This document shows, piece by piece, positions 26,529-36,303 of a stretch of DNA of 64,000 nucleotides. A program made the position numbers and the translations under genes. The stretch is from NCBI RefSeq assembly GCF_051348905.1, contig NW_027508039.1:1-64000 (forward strand), in the 5' to 3' direction. Positions within the stretch are counted from its first letter, which is position 1; each line of letters starts with the position of its first letter. The notes beneath the pieces were generated by a model. It was not told where the DNA came from. It searched no databases and was given only the letters and a program-made list of their open reading frames with translations. The stretch comes from Ranitomeya variabilis. Taxonomy: Eukaryota > Chordata > Amphibia > Anura > Dendrobatidae.

Positions 26529-27669
26529 TTAAACAGCATGATTAATTAAGCTTCCTTAGAGAAAGTGAAGTACATTTGACAACATTTAAAATTAGTACAT
26601 TTTGGAAAATGGGCATGTCTCTAAACATTAGGCAAAAACAAAGATTCTATCAACGGTCTTTATCTTAACTGAAAACTGCTAAATCATACAAATACAAAAG
26701 AAGATTATATCACATGCTAATTTGCATGTCTCTTAACAATAGGAAAAATCAATGATTCTTTCAACTGTCTCTTTCTAAACAGAAATTAACACACTCATGA
26801 AAATACAAAATCATAAGAATTAGATCAAAGGGTTCTCAAAACCTCATAATAATGGCAGCAGTGGGATTTGAATGGGCAAGTCTCTAAACATTAGAAAAAA
26901 GCAAGGATTCTTTCAACAGTCTTTATCTGAACTGAAAAATGCAAAATCATGCAAATACAAAAGAAGATTAAATCACATGCTAATTTGCATGCTAGCAAAA
27001 TCATAAGAATAAGTACAAAAACATTTCAAGATCTCATAATACTGGCAGCAGTGGGTTTAAAGCATATGCTAAGTTTGCATGTTAGCATAATTATAAGAAT
27101 AAGATAAAAAGGTTTAAAAGAACTCATACTAGTGGCATTTGAACCCACAAGTCTGTTAAAATTTAGGTAAGTCTCTAAACTAAAGTCTAAAACTGTCTTT
27201 TCCAAAACAGAAATGCACACACTCATGGAAATACAAAATATGGAAAATGGGCATGTCTCTAAACATTAGGCAAAAACAAAGATTCTATCAACGGTCTTTA
27301 TCTTAACTGAAACTGCTAAATCATACAAATACAAAAGAAGATTATATCACATGCTAATTTGCATGCTAGCAAAATCATAAGAATAAGTACAAAAACATTT
27401 CAAGATCTTATAATACTGGCAGCAGTGGGTTTAAAGCATATGCTAATTTTGCATGTTAGCATAATTATAAGAATAAGATAAAAAGGTTTAAAAGAACTCA
27501 TACTAGTGGCATTTGAACCCACAAGTCTGTTAAAATTTAGGTAAGTCTCTAAACAATAGGAACAATCAATGATTCTTTCAACTGTCTTTTCCAAAACAGA
27601 AATGCACACACTCATGGAAATACAAAATACTCAGAATTAGATCAAAGGGTTCTCAAAACCTCATAATAC

Positions 27670-27751
27670 TGGCAGCAGTGGGATTTGAACCCACGCCTCT
27701 GAAGAGACTGGAGCCTTAACCCAGCGCCTTAGACCGCTCGGCCATGCTACC
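27670..27751 (-). tRNA. TRL-AAG: tRNA-Leu(AAG), A31G
   Basis: A31G gives a G31:U39 wobble at the anticodon-stem closing pair, with a variable-loop change (TTCA). Structure is otherwise sound. Confidence 0.93.
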
Positions 27752-27982
27752 TAATGCGTCATTAAAAGAGCTTCCTTAGAGTAAGTTTAGTGTATCTGAC
27801 TACATTTTAAACTTGTGCATTGTGGAAAATGGATAGGTCTCTAAACAAAAAGGAAAAAGCAATGATTCTATCTTTTGTCTTTTCCAAAAAAGCAAAGCAC
27901 GCACTCATACAAAAATATGCTAATTTTTCTATTAGCAAAATCATAAATATAAGCTGAAAAGGTTTTCAAAACCTCAAGATGT

Positions 27983-28064
27983 TGGCAGCAGTGGGATTTG
28001 AACCCACGCCTCCAAAGAGACTGGAGCCTAAATCCAGCGCCTTAGACTACTCGGTCATGCTACC
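27983..28064 (-). tRNA. TRL-TAG: tRNA-Leu(TAG), A-box defective allele (G10A, G18A)
   Basis: The commonest TAG allele in the window. G10A breaks pair 10:25, and G18A removes a nearly invariant D-loop guanine, leaving A box TGACCGAGTAG. Body, anticodon TAG, B box and terminator persist. Probably poorly transcribed or misfolded. Confidence 0.78.
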
Positions 28065-29021
28065 TTAAACAGCATGATTAATTAAGCTTCCTTAGAGAAA
28101 GTGAAGTACATTTGACAACATTTAAAATTAGTACATTTTGGAAAATGGGCATGTCTCTAAACATTAGGCAAAAACAAAGATTCTATCAACGGTCTTTATC
28201 TTAACTGAAAACTGCTAAATCATACAAATACAAAAGAAGACTATATCACATGCTAATTTGCATGCTAGCAAAATCATAAGAATAAGTACAAAAACATTTC
28301 AAGATCTCATAATACTGGCAGCAGTGAGATTAAAGCATATGCTAATTTTGCATGTTAGCATAATTATAAGAATTAGATAAAAAGGTTTAAAAGAACTCAT
28401 ACTAGTGGCAGCAGTGGGATTTGAACTCACAAGTCTGTTGGAATATGGGTAAGTATCTTAACAATAGGAAAAATCAATGATTCTTTCAACTGTCTTTTCC
28501 TAAACAGAAATTAACACACTCATGAAAGTACAAAATCATAAGAATTAGATCAAAGGGTTCTCAAAACCTCATAATAATGGCAGCAGTGGGATTTGAATGG
28601 GCATGTCTCTAAACATTAGAAAAATGCAAGGATTCTTTCAACAGTCTTTATCTTAACTGAAAACTGCAAAATCATGCAAATACAAAAGAAGATTAAATCA
28701 TATGCTAATTTGCATGCTAGCAAAATCATAAGAATAAGTACAAAAACATTTTAAGATCTCATAATACTGGCAGCAGTGGGTTTAAAGCATATGCTAATTT
28801 TGCATGTTAGCATAATTATAAGAATGAGATAAAAAGGTTTAAAAGAACTCATACTAGTGGCATTTGAACCCACAAGTCTGTTAAAATTTAGGTAAGTCTC
28901 TAAACAATAGGAACAATCAATGATTCTTTCAACTGTCTTTTCCAAAACAAAAAATGCACACACTCATGGAAATACAAAATACTCAGAATTAGATCAAAGG
29001 GTTCTCAAAACCTCATAATAC

Positions 29022-29103
29022 TGGCAGCAGTGGGATTTGGACCCACGCCTCCGAAGAGACTGGAGCCTTAATCCAGCGCCTTAGACCGCTCGGCCATGCT
29101 ACC
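29022..29103 (-). tRNA. TRL-AAG: tRNA-Leu(AAG), B-box variant T55C
   Basis: T55C replaces the invariant T-loop uridine (pseudouridine 55) and changes the B box to GGTCCAAATCC. Other stems, anticodon and terminator are consensus. Likely reduced expression and tertiary folding. Confidence 0.82.
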
Positions 29104-29334
29104 TAATGCATCATTAAAAGAGCTTCCTTAGAGTAAGTTTAGTGTATCTGACTACATTTTAAACTTGTGCATTGTGGAAAATGGATAGGTCTCTAAACAA
29201 AAAGGAAAAAGCAATGATTCTATCTTTTGTCTTTTCCAAAAAAGCAAAGCACGCACTCATACAAAAATATGCTAATTTTTCTGTTAGCAAAATCATAAAT
29301 ATAAGCTGAAAAGGTATTCAAAACCTCAATATGT

Positions 29335-29416
29335 TGGCAGCAGTGGGATTTGAACCCACGCCTCCAAAGAGACTGGAGCCTAAATCCAGCGCCTTAGACT
29401 ACTCGGTCATGCTACC
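29335..29416 (-). tRNA. TRL-TAG: tRNA-Leu(TAG), A-box defective allele (G10A, G18A)
   Basis: Same double A-box allele as at 27983. The palindromic terminator upstream on the plus strand has one interrupted T tract, but the proximal T4 is intact. Confidence 0.78.
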
Positions 29417-30372
29417 TTAAACAGCATGATTAATTAAGCTTCCTTAGAGAAAGTGAAGTACATTTGACAACATTTAAAATTAGTACATTTTGGAAAATGG
29501 GCATGTCTCTAAACATTAGGCAAAAACAAAGATTCTATCAACGGTCTTTATCTTAACTGAAAACTGCTAAATCATACAAATACAAAAGAAGACTATATCA
29601 CATGCTAATTTGCATGCTAGCAAAATCATAAGAATAAGTACAAAAACATTTCAAGATCTCATAATACTGGCAGCAGTGAGATTAAAGCATATGCTAATTT
29701 TGCATGTTAGCATAATTATAAGAATTAGATAAAAAGGTTTAAATGAACTCATACTAGTGGCAGCAGTGGGATTTGAACTCACAAGTCTGTTGGAATATGG
29801 GTAAGTCTCTTAACAATAGGAAAAATCAATGAATCTTTCAACTGTCTTTTCCTAAACAGAAATTAACACACTCATGAAAGTACAAAATCATTAGAATTAG
29901 ATCAAAGGGTTCTCAAAACCTCATAATAATGGCAGCAGTGGGATTTGAATGGGCATGTCTCTAAACATTAGAAAAATGCAAGGATTCTTTCAACAGTCTT
30001 TATCTTAACTGAAAACTGCAAAATCATGCAAATACAAAAGAAGATTAAATCACATGCTAATATGCATGCTAGCAAAATCATAAGAATAAGTACAAAAACA
30101 TTTTAAGATCTCATAATACTGGCAGCAGTGGGTTTAAAGCATATGCTAATTTTGCATGTTAGCATAATTATAAGAATGAGATAAAAAGGTTTAAAAGAAC
30201 TCATACTAGTGGCATTTGAACCCACAAGTCTGTTAAAATTTAGGTAAGTCTCTAAACAATAGGAACAATCAATGATTCTTTCAACTGTCTTTTCCAAAAC
30301 AGAAATGCACACACTCATGGAAATACAAAATACTCAGAATTAGATCAAAGGGTTCTCAAAACCTCATAATAC

Positions 30373-30454
30373 TGGCAGCAGTGGGATTTGAACCCACGCC
30401 TCTGAAGAGACTGGAGCCTTAACCCAGCGCCTTAGACCGCTCGGCCATGCTACC
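30373..30454 (-). tRNA. TRL-AAG: tRNA-Leu(AAG), A31G
   Basis: Same allele as at 27670 (G31:U39 wobble, TTCA variable loop), 2703 bp away. Confidence 0.93.
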
Positions 30455-30685
30455 TAATGCGTCATTAAAAGAGCTTCCTTAGAGTAAGTTTAGTGTATCT
30501 GACTACATTTTAAACTTGTGCATTGTGGAAAATGGATAGGTCTCTAAACAAAAAGGAAAAAGCAATGATTCTATCTTTTGTCTTTTCCAAAAAAGCAAAG
30601 CACGCACTCATACAAAAATATGCTAATTTTTCTATTAGCAAAATCATAAATATAAGCTGAAAAGGTTTTCAAAACCTCAAGATGT

Positions 30686-30767
30686 TGGCAGCAGTGGGAT
30701 TTGAACCCACGCCTCCAAAGAGACTGGAGCCTAAATCCAGCGCCTTAGACTACTCGGTCATGCTACC
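30686..30767 (-). tRNA. TRL-TAG: tRNA-Leu(TAG), A-box defective allele (G10A, G18A)
   Basis: Same double A-box allele as at 27983, one 2703-bp period on. Confidence 0.78.
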
Positions 30768-31724
30768 TTAAACAGCATGATTAATTAAGCTTCCTTAGAG
30801 AAAGTGAAGTACATTTGACAACATTTAAAATTAGTACATTTTGGAAAATGGGCATGTCTCTAAACATTAGGCAAAAACAAAGATTCTATCAACGGTCTTT
30901 ATCTTAACTGAAAACTGCTAAATCATACAAATACAAAAGAAGACTATATCACATGCTAATTTGCATGCTAGCAAAATCATAAGAATAAGTACAAAAACAT
31001 TTCAAGATCTCATAATACTGGCAGCAGTGAGATTAAAGCATATGCTAATTTTGCATGTTAGCATAATTATAAGAATTAGATAAAAAGGTTTAAAAGAACT
31101 CATACTAGTGGCAGCAGTGGGATTTGAACTCACAAGTCTGTTGGAATATGGGTAAGTATCTTAACAATAGGAAAAATCAATGATTCTTTCAACTGTCTTT
31201 TCCTAAACAGAAATTAACACACTCATGAAAGTACAAAATCATAAGAATTAGATCAAAGGGTTCTCAAAACCTCATAATAATGGCAGCAGTGGGATTTGAA
31301 TAGGCATGTCTCTAAACATTAGAAAAATGCAAGGATTCTTTCAACAGTCTTTATCTTAACTGAAAACTGCAAAATCATGCAAATGCAAAAGAAGATTAAA
31401 TCATATGCTAATTTGCATGCTAGCAAAATCATAAGAATAAGTACAAAAACATTTTAAGATCTCATAATACTGGCAGCAGTGGGTTTAAAGCATATGCTAA
31501 TTTTGCATGTTAGCATAATTATAAGAATGAGATAAAAAGGTTTAAAAGAACTCATACTAGTGGCATTTGAACCCACAAGTCTGTTAAAATTTAGGTAAGT
31601 CTCTAAACAATAGGAACAATCAATGATTCTTTCAACTGTCTTTTCCAAAACAAAAAATGCACACACTCATGGAAATACAAAATACTCAGAATTAGATCAA
31701 AGGGTTCTCAAAACCTCATAATAC

Positions 31725-31806
31725 TGGCAGCAGTGGGATTTGGACCCACGCCTCCGAAGAGACTGGAGCCTTAATCCAGCGCCTTAGACCGCTCGGCCAT
31801 GCTACC
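31725..31806 (-). tRNA. TRL-AAG: tRNA-Leu(AAG), B-box variant T55C
   Basis: Same T55C allele as at 29022, one 2703-bp period on. Confidence 0.82.
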
Positions 31807-32037
31807 TAATGCATCATTAAAAGAGCTTCCTTAGAGTAAGTTTAGTGTATCTGACTACATTTTAAACTTGTGCATTGTGGAAAATGGATAGGTCTCTAAA
31901 CAAAAAGGAAAAAGCAATGATTCTATCTTTTGTCTTTTCCAAAAAAGCAAAGCACGCACTCATACAAAAATATGCTAATTTTTCTGTTAGCAAAATCATA
32001 AATATAAGCTGAAAAGGTTTTCAAAACCTCAATATGT

Positions 32038-32119
32038 TGGCAGCAGTGGGATTTGAACCCACGCCTCCTAAGAGACTGGAGCCTAAATCCAGCGCCTTAG
32101 ACCACTCGGCCATGCTACC
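32038..32119 (-). tRNA. TRL-TAG: tRNA-Leu(TAG)
   Basis: Intact A and B boxes and stems. Only the variable loop differs (TTAG), shared with the copy at 56247. Confidence 0.95.
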
Positions 32120-33075
32120 TTAAACAGCATGATTAATTAAGCTTCCTTAGAGTAAGTGAAGTACATTTGACAACATTTAAAATTAGTACATTTTGGAAAA
32201 TGGGCATGTCTCTAAACATTAGGCAAAAACAAAGATTCTATCAACGGTCTTTATCTGAACTGAAAACTGCAAAATCATGCAAATACAAAAGAAGATTAAA
32301 TCACATGCTAATTTGCATGTTAGCAAAATCATAAGAATAAGTACAAAAACATTTCAAGATCTCATAATACTGGCAGCAGTGGGTTTAAAGCATATGCTAA
32401 TTTTGCATGTTAGCATAATTATAAGAATAAGATAAAAAGGTTTAAAAGAACTCATACTAGTGGCATTTGAACCCACAAGTCTGTTAAAATTTAGGTAAGT
32501 CTCTAAACAATAGGATCAATCAATGATTCTTTCAACTGTCTTTTCCAAAACAGAAATGCACACACTCATGGAAATACAAAATACTCAGAATTAGATCAAA
32601 GGGTTCTCAAAACCTCATAATAATGGCAGCAGTGGGATTTGAATGGGCATGTCTCTAAACATTAGAAAAAAGCAAGGATTCTTTCAACAGTCTTTATCTG
32701 AACTGAAAACTGCAAAATCATGCAAATACAAAAGAAGATTAAATCACATGCTAATTTGCATGCTAGCAAAATCATAAGAATAAGTACAAAAACATTTCAA
32801 GATCTCATAATACTGGCAGCAGTGGGTTTAAAGCATATGCTAATTTTGCATGTTAGCATAATTATAAGAATGAGATAAAAAGGTTTAAAAGAACTCATAC
32901 TAGTGGCAGCAGTGGGATTTGAACTCACAAGTCTGTTGGAATATGGGTAAGTCTCTTAACAATTGGAAAAATCAATGATTCTTTCAAATGTCTTTTCCTA
33001 AGCAGAAGTTAACACACTCATGAAAATACAAAATCATAAGAATTAGATCAAAGGGTTCTCAAAACCTCATAATAC

Positions 33076-33157
33076 TGGCAGCAGTGGGATTTGAACCCAC
33101 GCATCCGAAGAGACTGGAGCCTTAATCCAGCGCCTTAGACCGCTCGGCCATGCTACC
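33076..33157 (-). tRNA. TRL-AAG: tRNA-Leu(AAG), variable-arm variant
   Basis: A G-to-T change breaks the outer pair of the CTC/GAG variable stem. Everything else is consensus. The variable arm matters for class II tRNA recognition, so charging could be affected mildly. Confidence 0.9.
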
Positions 33158-33388
33158 TAATGAATCATTAAAAGAGCTTCCTTAGAGTAAGTTTAGTGTA
33201 TCTGACTACATTTTAAACTTGTGCATTGTGGAAAATGGATAGGTCTCTAAACAAAAAGGAAAAAGCAATGATTCTATCTTTTGTCTTTTCCAAAAAAGCA
33301 AAGCACGCACTCATACAAAAATATGCTAATTTTTCTGTTAGCAAAATCATAAATATAAGCTGAAAAGGTTTTCAAAACCTCAATATGT

Positions 33389-33470
33389 TGGCAGCAGTGG
33401 GATTTGAACCCACGCCTCCAAAGAGACTGTAGCCTAAATCCAGCGCCTTAGACCACTTGGCCATGCTACC
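33389..33470 (-). tRNA. TRL-TAG: tRNA-Leu(TAG), anticodon-stem variant C40A with G13A
   Basis: C40A mismatches G30 in the anticodon stem. G13A changes the A box to TGGCCAAGTGG, still close to consensus. Probably transcribed but less stable. Confidence 0.83.
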
Positions 33471-34689
33471 TTAAACAGCATGATTAATTAAGCTTCCTTA
33501 GAGAAAGTGAAGTACATTTGACAACATTTAAAATTAGTACATTTTGGAAAATGGGCATGTCTCTAAACATTAGGCAAAAACAAAGATTCTATCAACGGTC
33601 TTTATCTTAACTGAAAACTGCTAAATCATACAAATACAAAAGAAGATTATATCACATGCTAATTTGCATGTCTCTTAACAATAGGAAAAATCAATGATTC
33701 TTTCAACTGTCTTTTCCTAAACAGAAATTAACACACTCATGAAAATACAAAATCATAAGAATTAGATCAAAGGGTTCTCAAAACCTCATAATAATGGCAG
33801 CAGTGGGATTTGAATGGGCATGTCTCTAAACATTAGAAAAAAGCAAGGATTCTATCAACAGTCCTTATCTGAACTGAAAACTGCAAAATCATGCAAATAC
33901 AAAAGAAGATTAAATCACATGCTAATTTGCATGTTAGCAAAATCATAAGAATAAGTACAAAAACATTTCAAGATCTCATAATACTGGCAGCAGTGGGTTT
34001 AAAGCATATGCTAATTTTGCATGTTAGCATAATTATAAGAATAAGATAAAAAGGTTTAAAAGAACTCATACTAGTGGCATTTGAACCCACAAGTCTGTTA
34101 AAATTTAGGTAAGTCTCTAAACAATAGGAACAATCAATGATTCTTTCAACTGTCTTTTCCAAAACAGAAATGCACACACTCATGGAAATACAAAATACTC
34201 AGAATTAGATCAAAGGGTTCTCAAAACCTCATAATAATGGCAGCAGTGGGATTTGAATGGGCATGTCTCTAAACATTAGAAAAAAGCAAGGATTCTTTCA
34301 ACAGTCTTTATCTGAACTGAAAACTGCAAAATCATGCAAATACAAAAGAAGATTAAATCACATGCTAATTTGCATGCTAGCAAAATCATAAGAATAAGTA
34401 CAAAAACATTTCAAGATCTCATAATACTGGCAGCAGTGGGTTTAAAGCATATGCTAATTTTGCATGTTAGCATAATTATAAGAATGAGATAAAAAGGTTT
34501 AAAAGAACTCATACTAGTGGCAGCAGTGGGATTTGAACTCACAAGTCTGTTGGAATATGGGTAAGTCTCTTAACAATAGGAAAAATCAATGATTCTTTCA
34601 ACTGTCTTTTCCTAAACAGAAGTTAACACACTCATGAAAATACAAAATCATAAGAATTAGATCAAAGGGTTCTCAAAACCTCATAATAC

Positions 34690-34771
34690 TGGCAGCAGTG
34701 GGATTTGAACCCACGCCTCCGAAGAGACTGGAGCCTTAATCCAGCGCCTTAGACCGCTCGGCCATGCTACC
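34690..34771 (-). tRNA. TRL-AAG: tRNA-Leu(AAG), consensus copy
   Basis: Consensus in all stems and boxes. It begins the representative 1614-bp unit described in the remnant and octamer entries below. Confidence 0.97.
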
Positions 34772-35002
34772 TAATGCATCATTAAAAGAGCTTCCTTAGA
34801 GTAAGTTTAGTGTATCTGACTACATTTTAAACTTGTGCATTGTGGAAAATGGATAGGTCTCTAAACAAAAAGGAAAAAGCAATGATTCTATCTTTTGTCT
34901 TTTCCAAAAAAGCAAAGCACGCACTCATACAAAAATATGCTAATTTTTCTATTAGCAAAATCATAAATATAAGCTGAAAAGGTTTTCAAAACCTCAAGAT
35001 GT
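34772..35002. repeat. Short spacer between the AAG and TAG genes
   Basis: A 231-bp AT-rich spacer with a gtctctaaac motif near 34857, a degenerate octamer hairpin (atgctaatttttctattagc) near 34947 and the palindromic terminator of the TAG gene just before 35003. It serves as 5' flank of the AAG gene and 3' flank of the TAG gene. The same spacer recurs in every pair. Confidence 0.85.
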
Positions 35003-35084
35003 TGGCAGCAGTGGGATTTGAACCCACGCCTCCAAAGAGACTGGAGCCTAAATCCAGCGCCTTAGACTACTCGGTCATGCTACC
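35003..35084 (-). tRNA. TRL-TAG: tRNA-Leu(TAG), A-box defective allele (G10A, G18A)
   Basis: Double A-box allele; the rest is consensus, including B box, anticodon and T4 terminator. Confidence 0.78.
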
Positions 35085-35268
35085 TTAAACAGCATGATTA
35101 ATTAAGCTTCCTTAGAGAAAGTGAAGTACATTTGACAACATTTAAAATTAGTACATTTTGGAAAATGGGCATGTCTCTAAACATTAGGCAAAAACAAAGA
35201 TTCTATCAACGGTCTTTATCTTAACTGAAAACTGCTAAATCATACAAATACAAAAGAAGATTATATCA

Positions 35269-35284
35269 CATGCTAATTTGCATG
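35269..35284. promoter_or_regulatory. Octamer palindrome about 190 bp upstream of the TAG gene
   Basis: The 16-bp near-palindrome catgctaatttgcatg contains the octamer ATTTGCAT at 35276-35283, and its other half reads as a one-mismatch octamer. It lies 192 bp 5' of the TAG tRNA on the transcribed strand. Octamer sites bind POU factors such as Oct-1 and act as distal elements of type 3 pol III genes. A role here is inference, since these tRNA genes have internal promoters. Confidence 0.4.
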
Positions 35285-35408
35285 TCTCTTAACAATAGGA
35301 AAAATCAATGATTCTTTCAACTGTCTCTTTCTAAACAGAAATTAACACACTTACGAAAATACAAAATCATAAGAATTAGATCAAAGGGTTCTCAAAACCT
35401 CATAATAA

Positions 35409-35428
35409 TGGCAGCAGTGGGATTTGAA
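35409..35428 (-). pseudogene. tRNA-Leu 3' remnant, type B
   Basis: Keeps the acceptor 3' strand, the T-stem 3' strand and most of the T loop (TTCAAATCCCACTGCTGCCA on the minus strand). It then joins directly to the upstream-flank motif gggcatgtctctaaac. The 5' three quarters of the tRNA and about 100 bp of flank are missing. Without an A box it cannot be a tRNA gene. Confidence 0.85.
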
Positions 35429-35504
35429 TGGGCATGTCTCTAAACATTAGAAAAAAGCAAGGATTCTTTCAACAGTCTTTATCTGAACTGAAAACTGCAA
35501 AATC

Positions 35505-35512
35505 ATGCAAAT
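35505..35512 (+). promoter_or_regulatory. Exact octamer ATGCAAAT
   Basis: A perfect octamer inside the spacer, repeated at the same place in each remnant round, about 27 bp before the octamer palindrome at 35532-35547. Functional status unknown. Confidence 0.35.
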
Positions 35513-35531
35513 ACAAAAGAAGATTAAATCA

Positions 35532-35547
35532 CATGCTAATTTGCATG
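35532..35547. promoter_or_regulatory. Octamer palindrome in the remnant spacer
   Basis: Second copy of the catgctaatttgcatg near-palindrome, here running into gctagc. Present once in each remnant round throughout the window. Confidence 0.35.
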
Positions 35548-35598
35548 CTAGCAAAATCATAAGAATAAGTACAAAAACATTTCAAGATCTCATAATAC

Positions 35599-35611
35599 TG
35601 GCAGCAGTGGG
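35599..35611 (-). pseudogene. tRNA-Leu 3' remnant, type C
   Basis: Only the acceptor 3' strand and part of the T stem remain (tggcagcagtggg on the plus strand), fused to an octamer hairpin. Some copies read gtgag in place of gtggg. B box lost. Confidence 0.8.
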
Positions 35612-35616
35612 TTTAA

Positions 35617-35644
35617 AGCATATGCTAATTTTGCATGTTAGCAT
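35617..35644. promoter_or_regulatory. Hairpin with POU-like half sites fused to remnant C
   Basis: A perfect 10-bp palindrome agcatatgct overlaps an inverted repeat ATGCTAA/TTAGCAT (35622-35628 and 35638-35644) with a 9-nt loop. The arrangement resembles palindromic POU-dimer sites (MORE type, ATGCATATGCAT) but is not an exact match. Confidence 0.35.
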
Positions 35645-35688
35645 AATTATAAGAATAAGATAAAAAGGTTTAAAAGAACTCATACTAG

Positions 35689-35704
35689 TGGCATTTGAAC
35701 CCAC
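35689..35704 (-). pseudogene. tRNA-Leu 3' remnant, type D
   Basis: Has an internal 9-bp deletion in the T stem and acceptor (tggcatttgaacccac on the plus strand) but retains the 5' T-stem strand and the T loop, including GGGTTCAAAT. It ends by joining to spacer at acaagtctg. Confidence 0.8.
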
Positions 35705-35851
35705 AAGTCTGTTAAAATTTAGGTAAGTCTCTAAACAATAGGAACAATCAATGATTCTTTCAACTGTCTTTTCCAAAACAGAAATGCACACACTCATGGA
35801 AATACAAAATACTCAGAATTAGATCAAAGGGTTCTCAAAACCTCATAATAA

Positions 35852-35871
35852 TGGCAGCAGTGGGATTTGAA
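35852..35871 (-). pseudogene. tRNA-Leu 3' remnant, type B, second copy
   Basis: Same junction as the copy at 35409, 443 bp away, marking the second round of the remnant module. Confidence 0.83.
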
Positions 35872-36041
35872 TGGGCATGTCTCTAAACATTAGAAAAAAG
35901 CAAGGATTCTTTCAACAGTCTTTATCTGAACTGAAAACTGCAAAATCATGCAAATACAAAAGAAGATTAAATCACATGCTAATTTGCATGCTAGCAAAAT
36001 CATAAGAATAAGTACAAAAACATTTCAAGATCTCATAATAC

Positions 36042-36054
36042 TGGCAGCAGTGGG
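36042..36054 (-). pseudogene. tRNA-Leu 3' remnant, type C, second copy
   Basis: Same structure as at 35599. The neighbouring spacer has the aagaatgagat variant in place of aagaataagat, which distinguishes the two rounds. Confidence 0.8.
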
Positions 36055-36131
36055 TTTAAAGCATATGCTAATTTTGCATGTTAGCATAATTATAAGAATG
36101 AGATAAAAAGGTTTAAAAGAACTCATACTAG

Positions 36132-36156
36132 TGGCAGCAGTGGGATTTGAACTCAC
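36132..36156 (-). pseudogene. tRNA-Leu 3' remnant, type A
   Basis: The longest remnant: complete T arm and acceptor 3' strand, with a near-consensus B box (AGTTCAAATCC). Joined at its 5' side to spacer (aagtctgttggaatatgg). It could bind TFIIIC without supporting transcription; that is inference. Confidence 0.83.
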
Positions 36157-36303
36157 AAGTCTGTTGGAATATGGGTAAGTCTCTTAACAATAGGAAAAAT
36201 CAATGATTCTTTCAACTGTCTTTTCCTAAACAGAAGTTAACACACTCATGAAAATACAAAATCATAAGAATTAGATCAAAGGGTTCTCAAAACCTCATAA
36301 TAC

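Larger units (their letters stand above)
19520..27669 (-). repeat. 1536-bp units within a 5078-bp higher-order repeat
   Basis: AAG starts at 19520, 21056, 22592, 24598, 26134 and 27670 give units of 1536, 1536, 2006, 1536 and 1536 bp. Positions 19520, 21056 and 22592 recur at +5078 (24598, 26134, 27670). Spacer variants travel with the block, for instance a T-to-G change in the octamer hairpin near 21994 and 27072 and an altered flank motif near 21799 and 26877. Several tRNA variants do not follow the 5078-bp phase, which implies later conversion. Confidence 0.88.
27670..33075 (-). repeat. 1351/1352-bp units arranged as a 2703-bp dimer repeat
   Basis: AAG starts at 27670, 29022, 30373, 31725 and 33076 are 1351-1352 bp apart. 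AAG alleles alternate: 27670 and 30373 share A31G and a variable-loop change, while 29022 and 31725 share T55C. A deletion-type variant near 28950 recurs near 31653. The amplified unit was therefore a dimer of 2703 bp. Confidence 0.9.
35085..36303. repeat. Long spacer of the 1614-bp unit: two rounds of three remnant modules
   Basis: A 1219-bp AT-rich stretch with no gene. It holds six tRNA 3' remnants in the order B, C, D, B, C, A (starts 35409, 35599, 35689, 35852, 36042, 36132), all in the same orientation as the genes, with octamer palindromes between them. Each remnant is still preceded on the plus strand by a copy of the tRNA trailer, usually with the terminator tract. The other long spacers are built from the same modules in varying numbers. 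Confidence 0.88.

Noticed and set aside
29022-29103. Copies with T55C as further anticodon-changed tRNAs
   Set aside because: The loci at 29022 and 31725 share T55C with the AGG copies, but their anticodon loop is the normal TTAAGGC, so only 52804 and 60887 are changed.
35409-36156. tRNA-derived SINE family
   Set aside because: SINEs keep the 5' promoter part of the tRNA and have a tail and target duplications. Here the 3' part is kept, the 5' part is lost, and flanks are shared with the genes.
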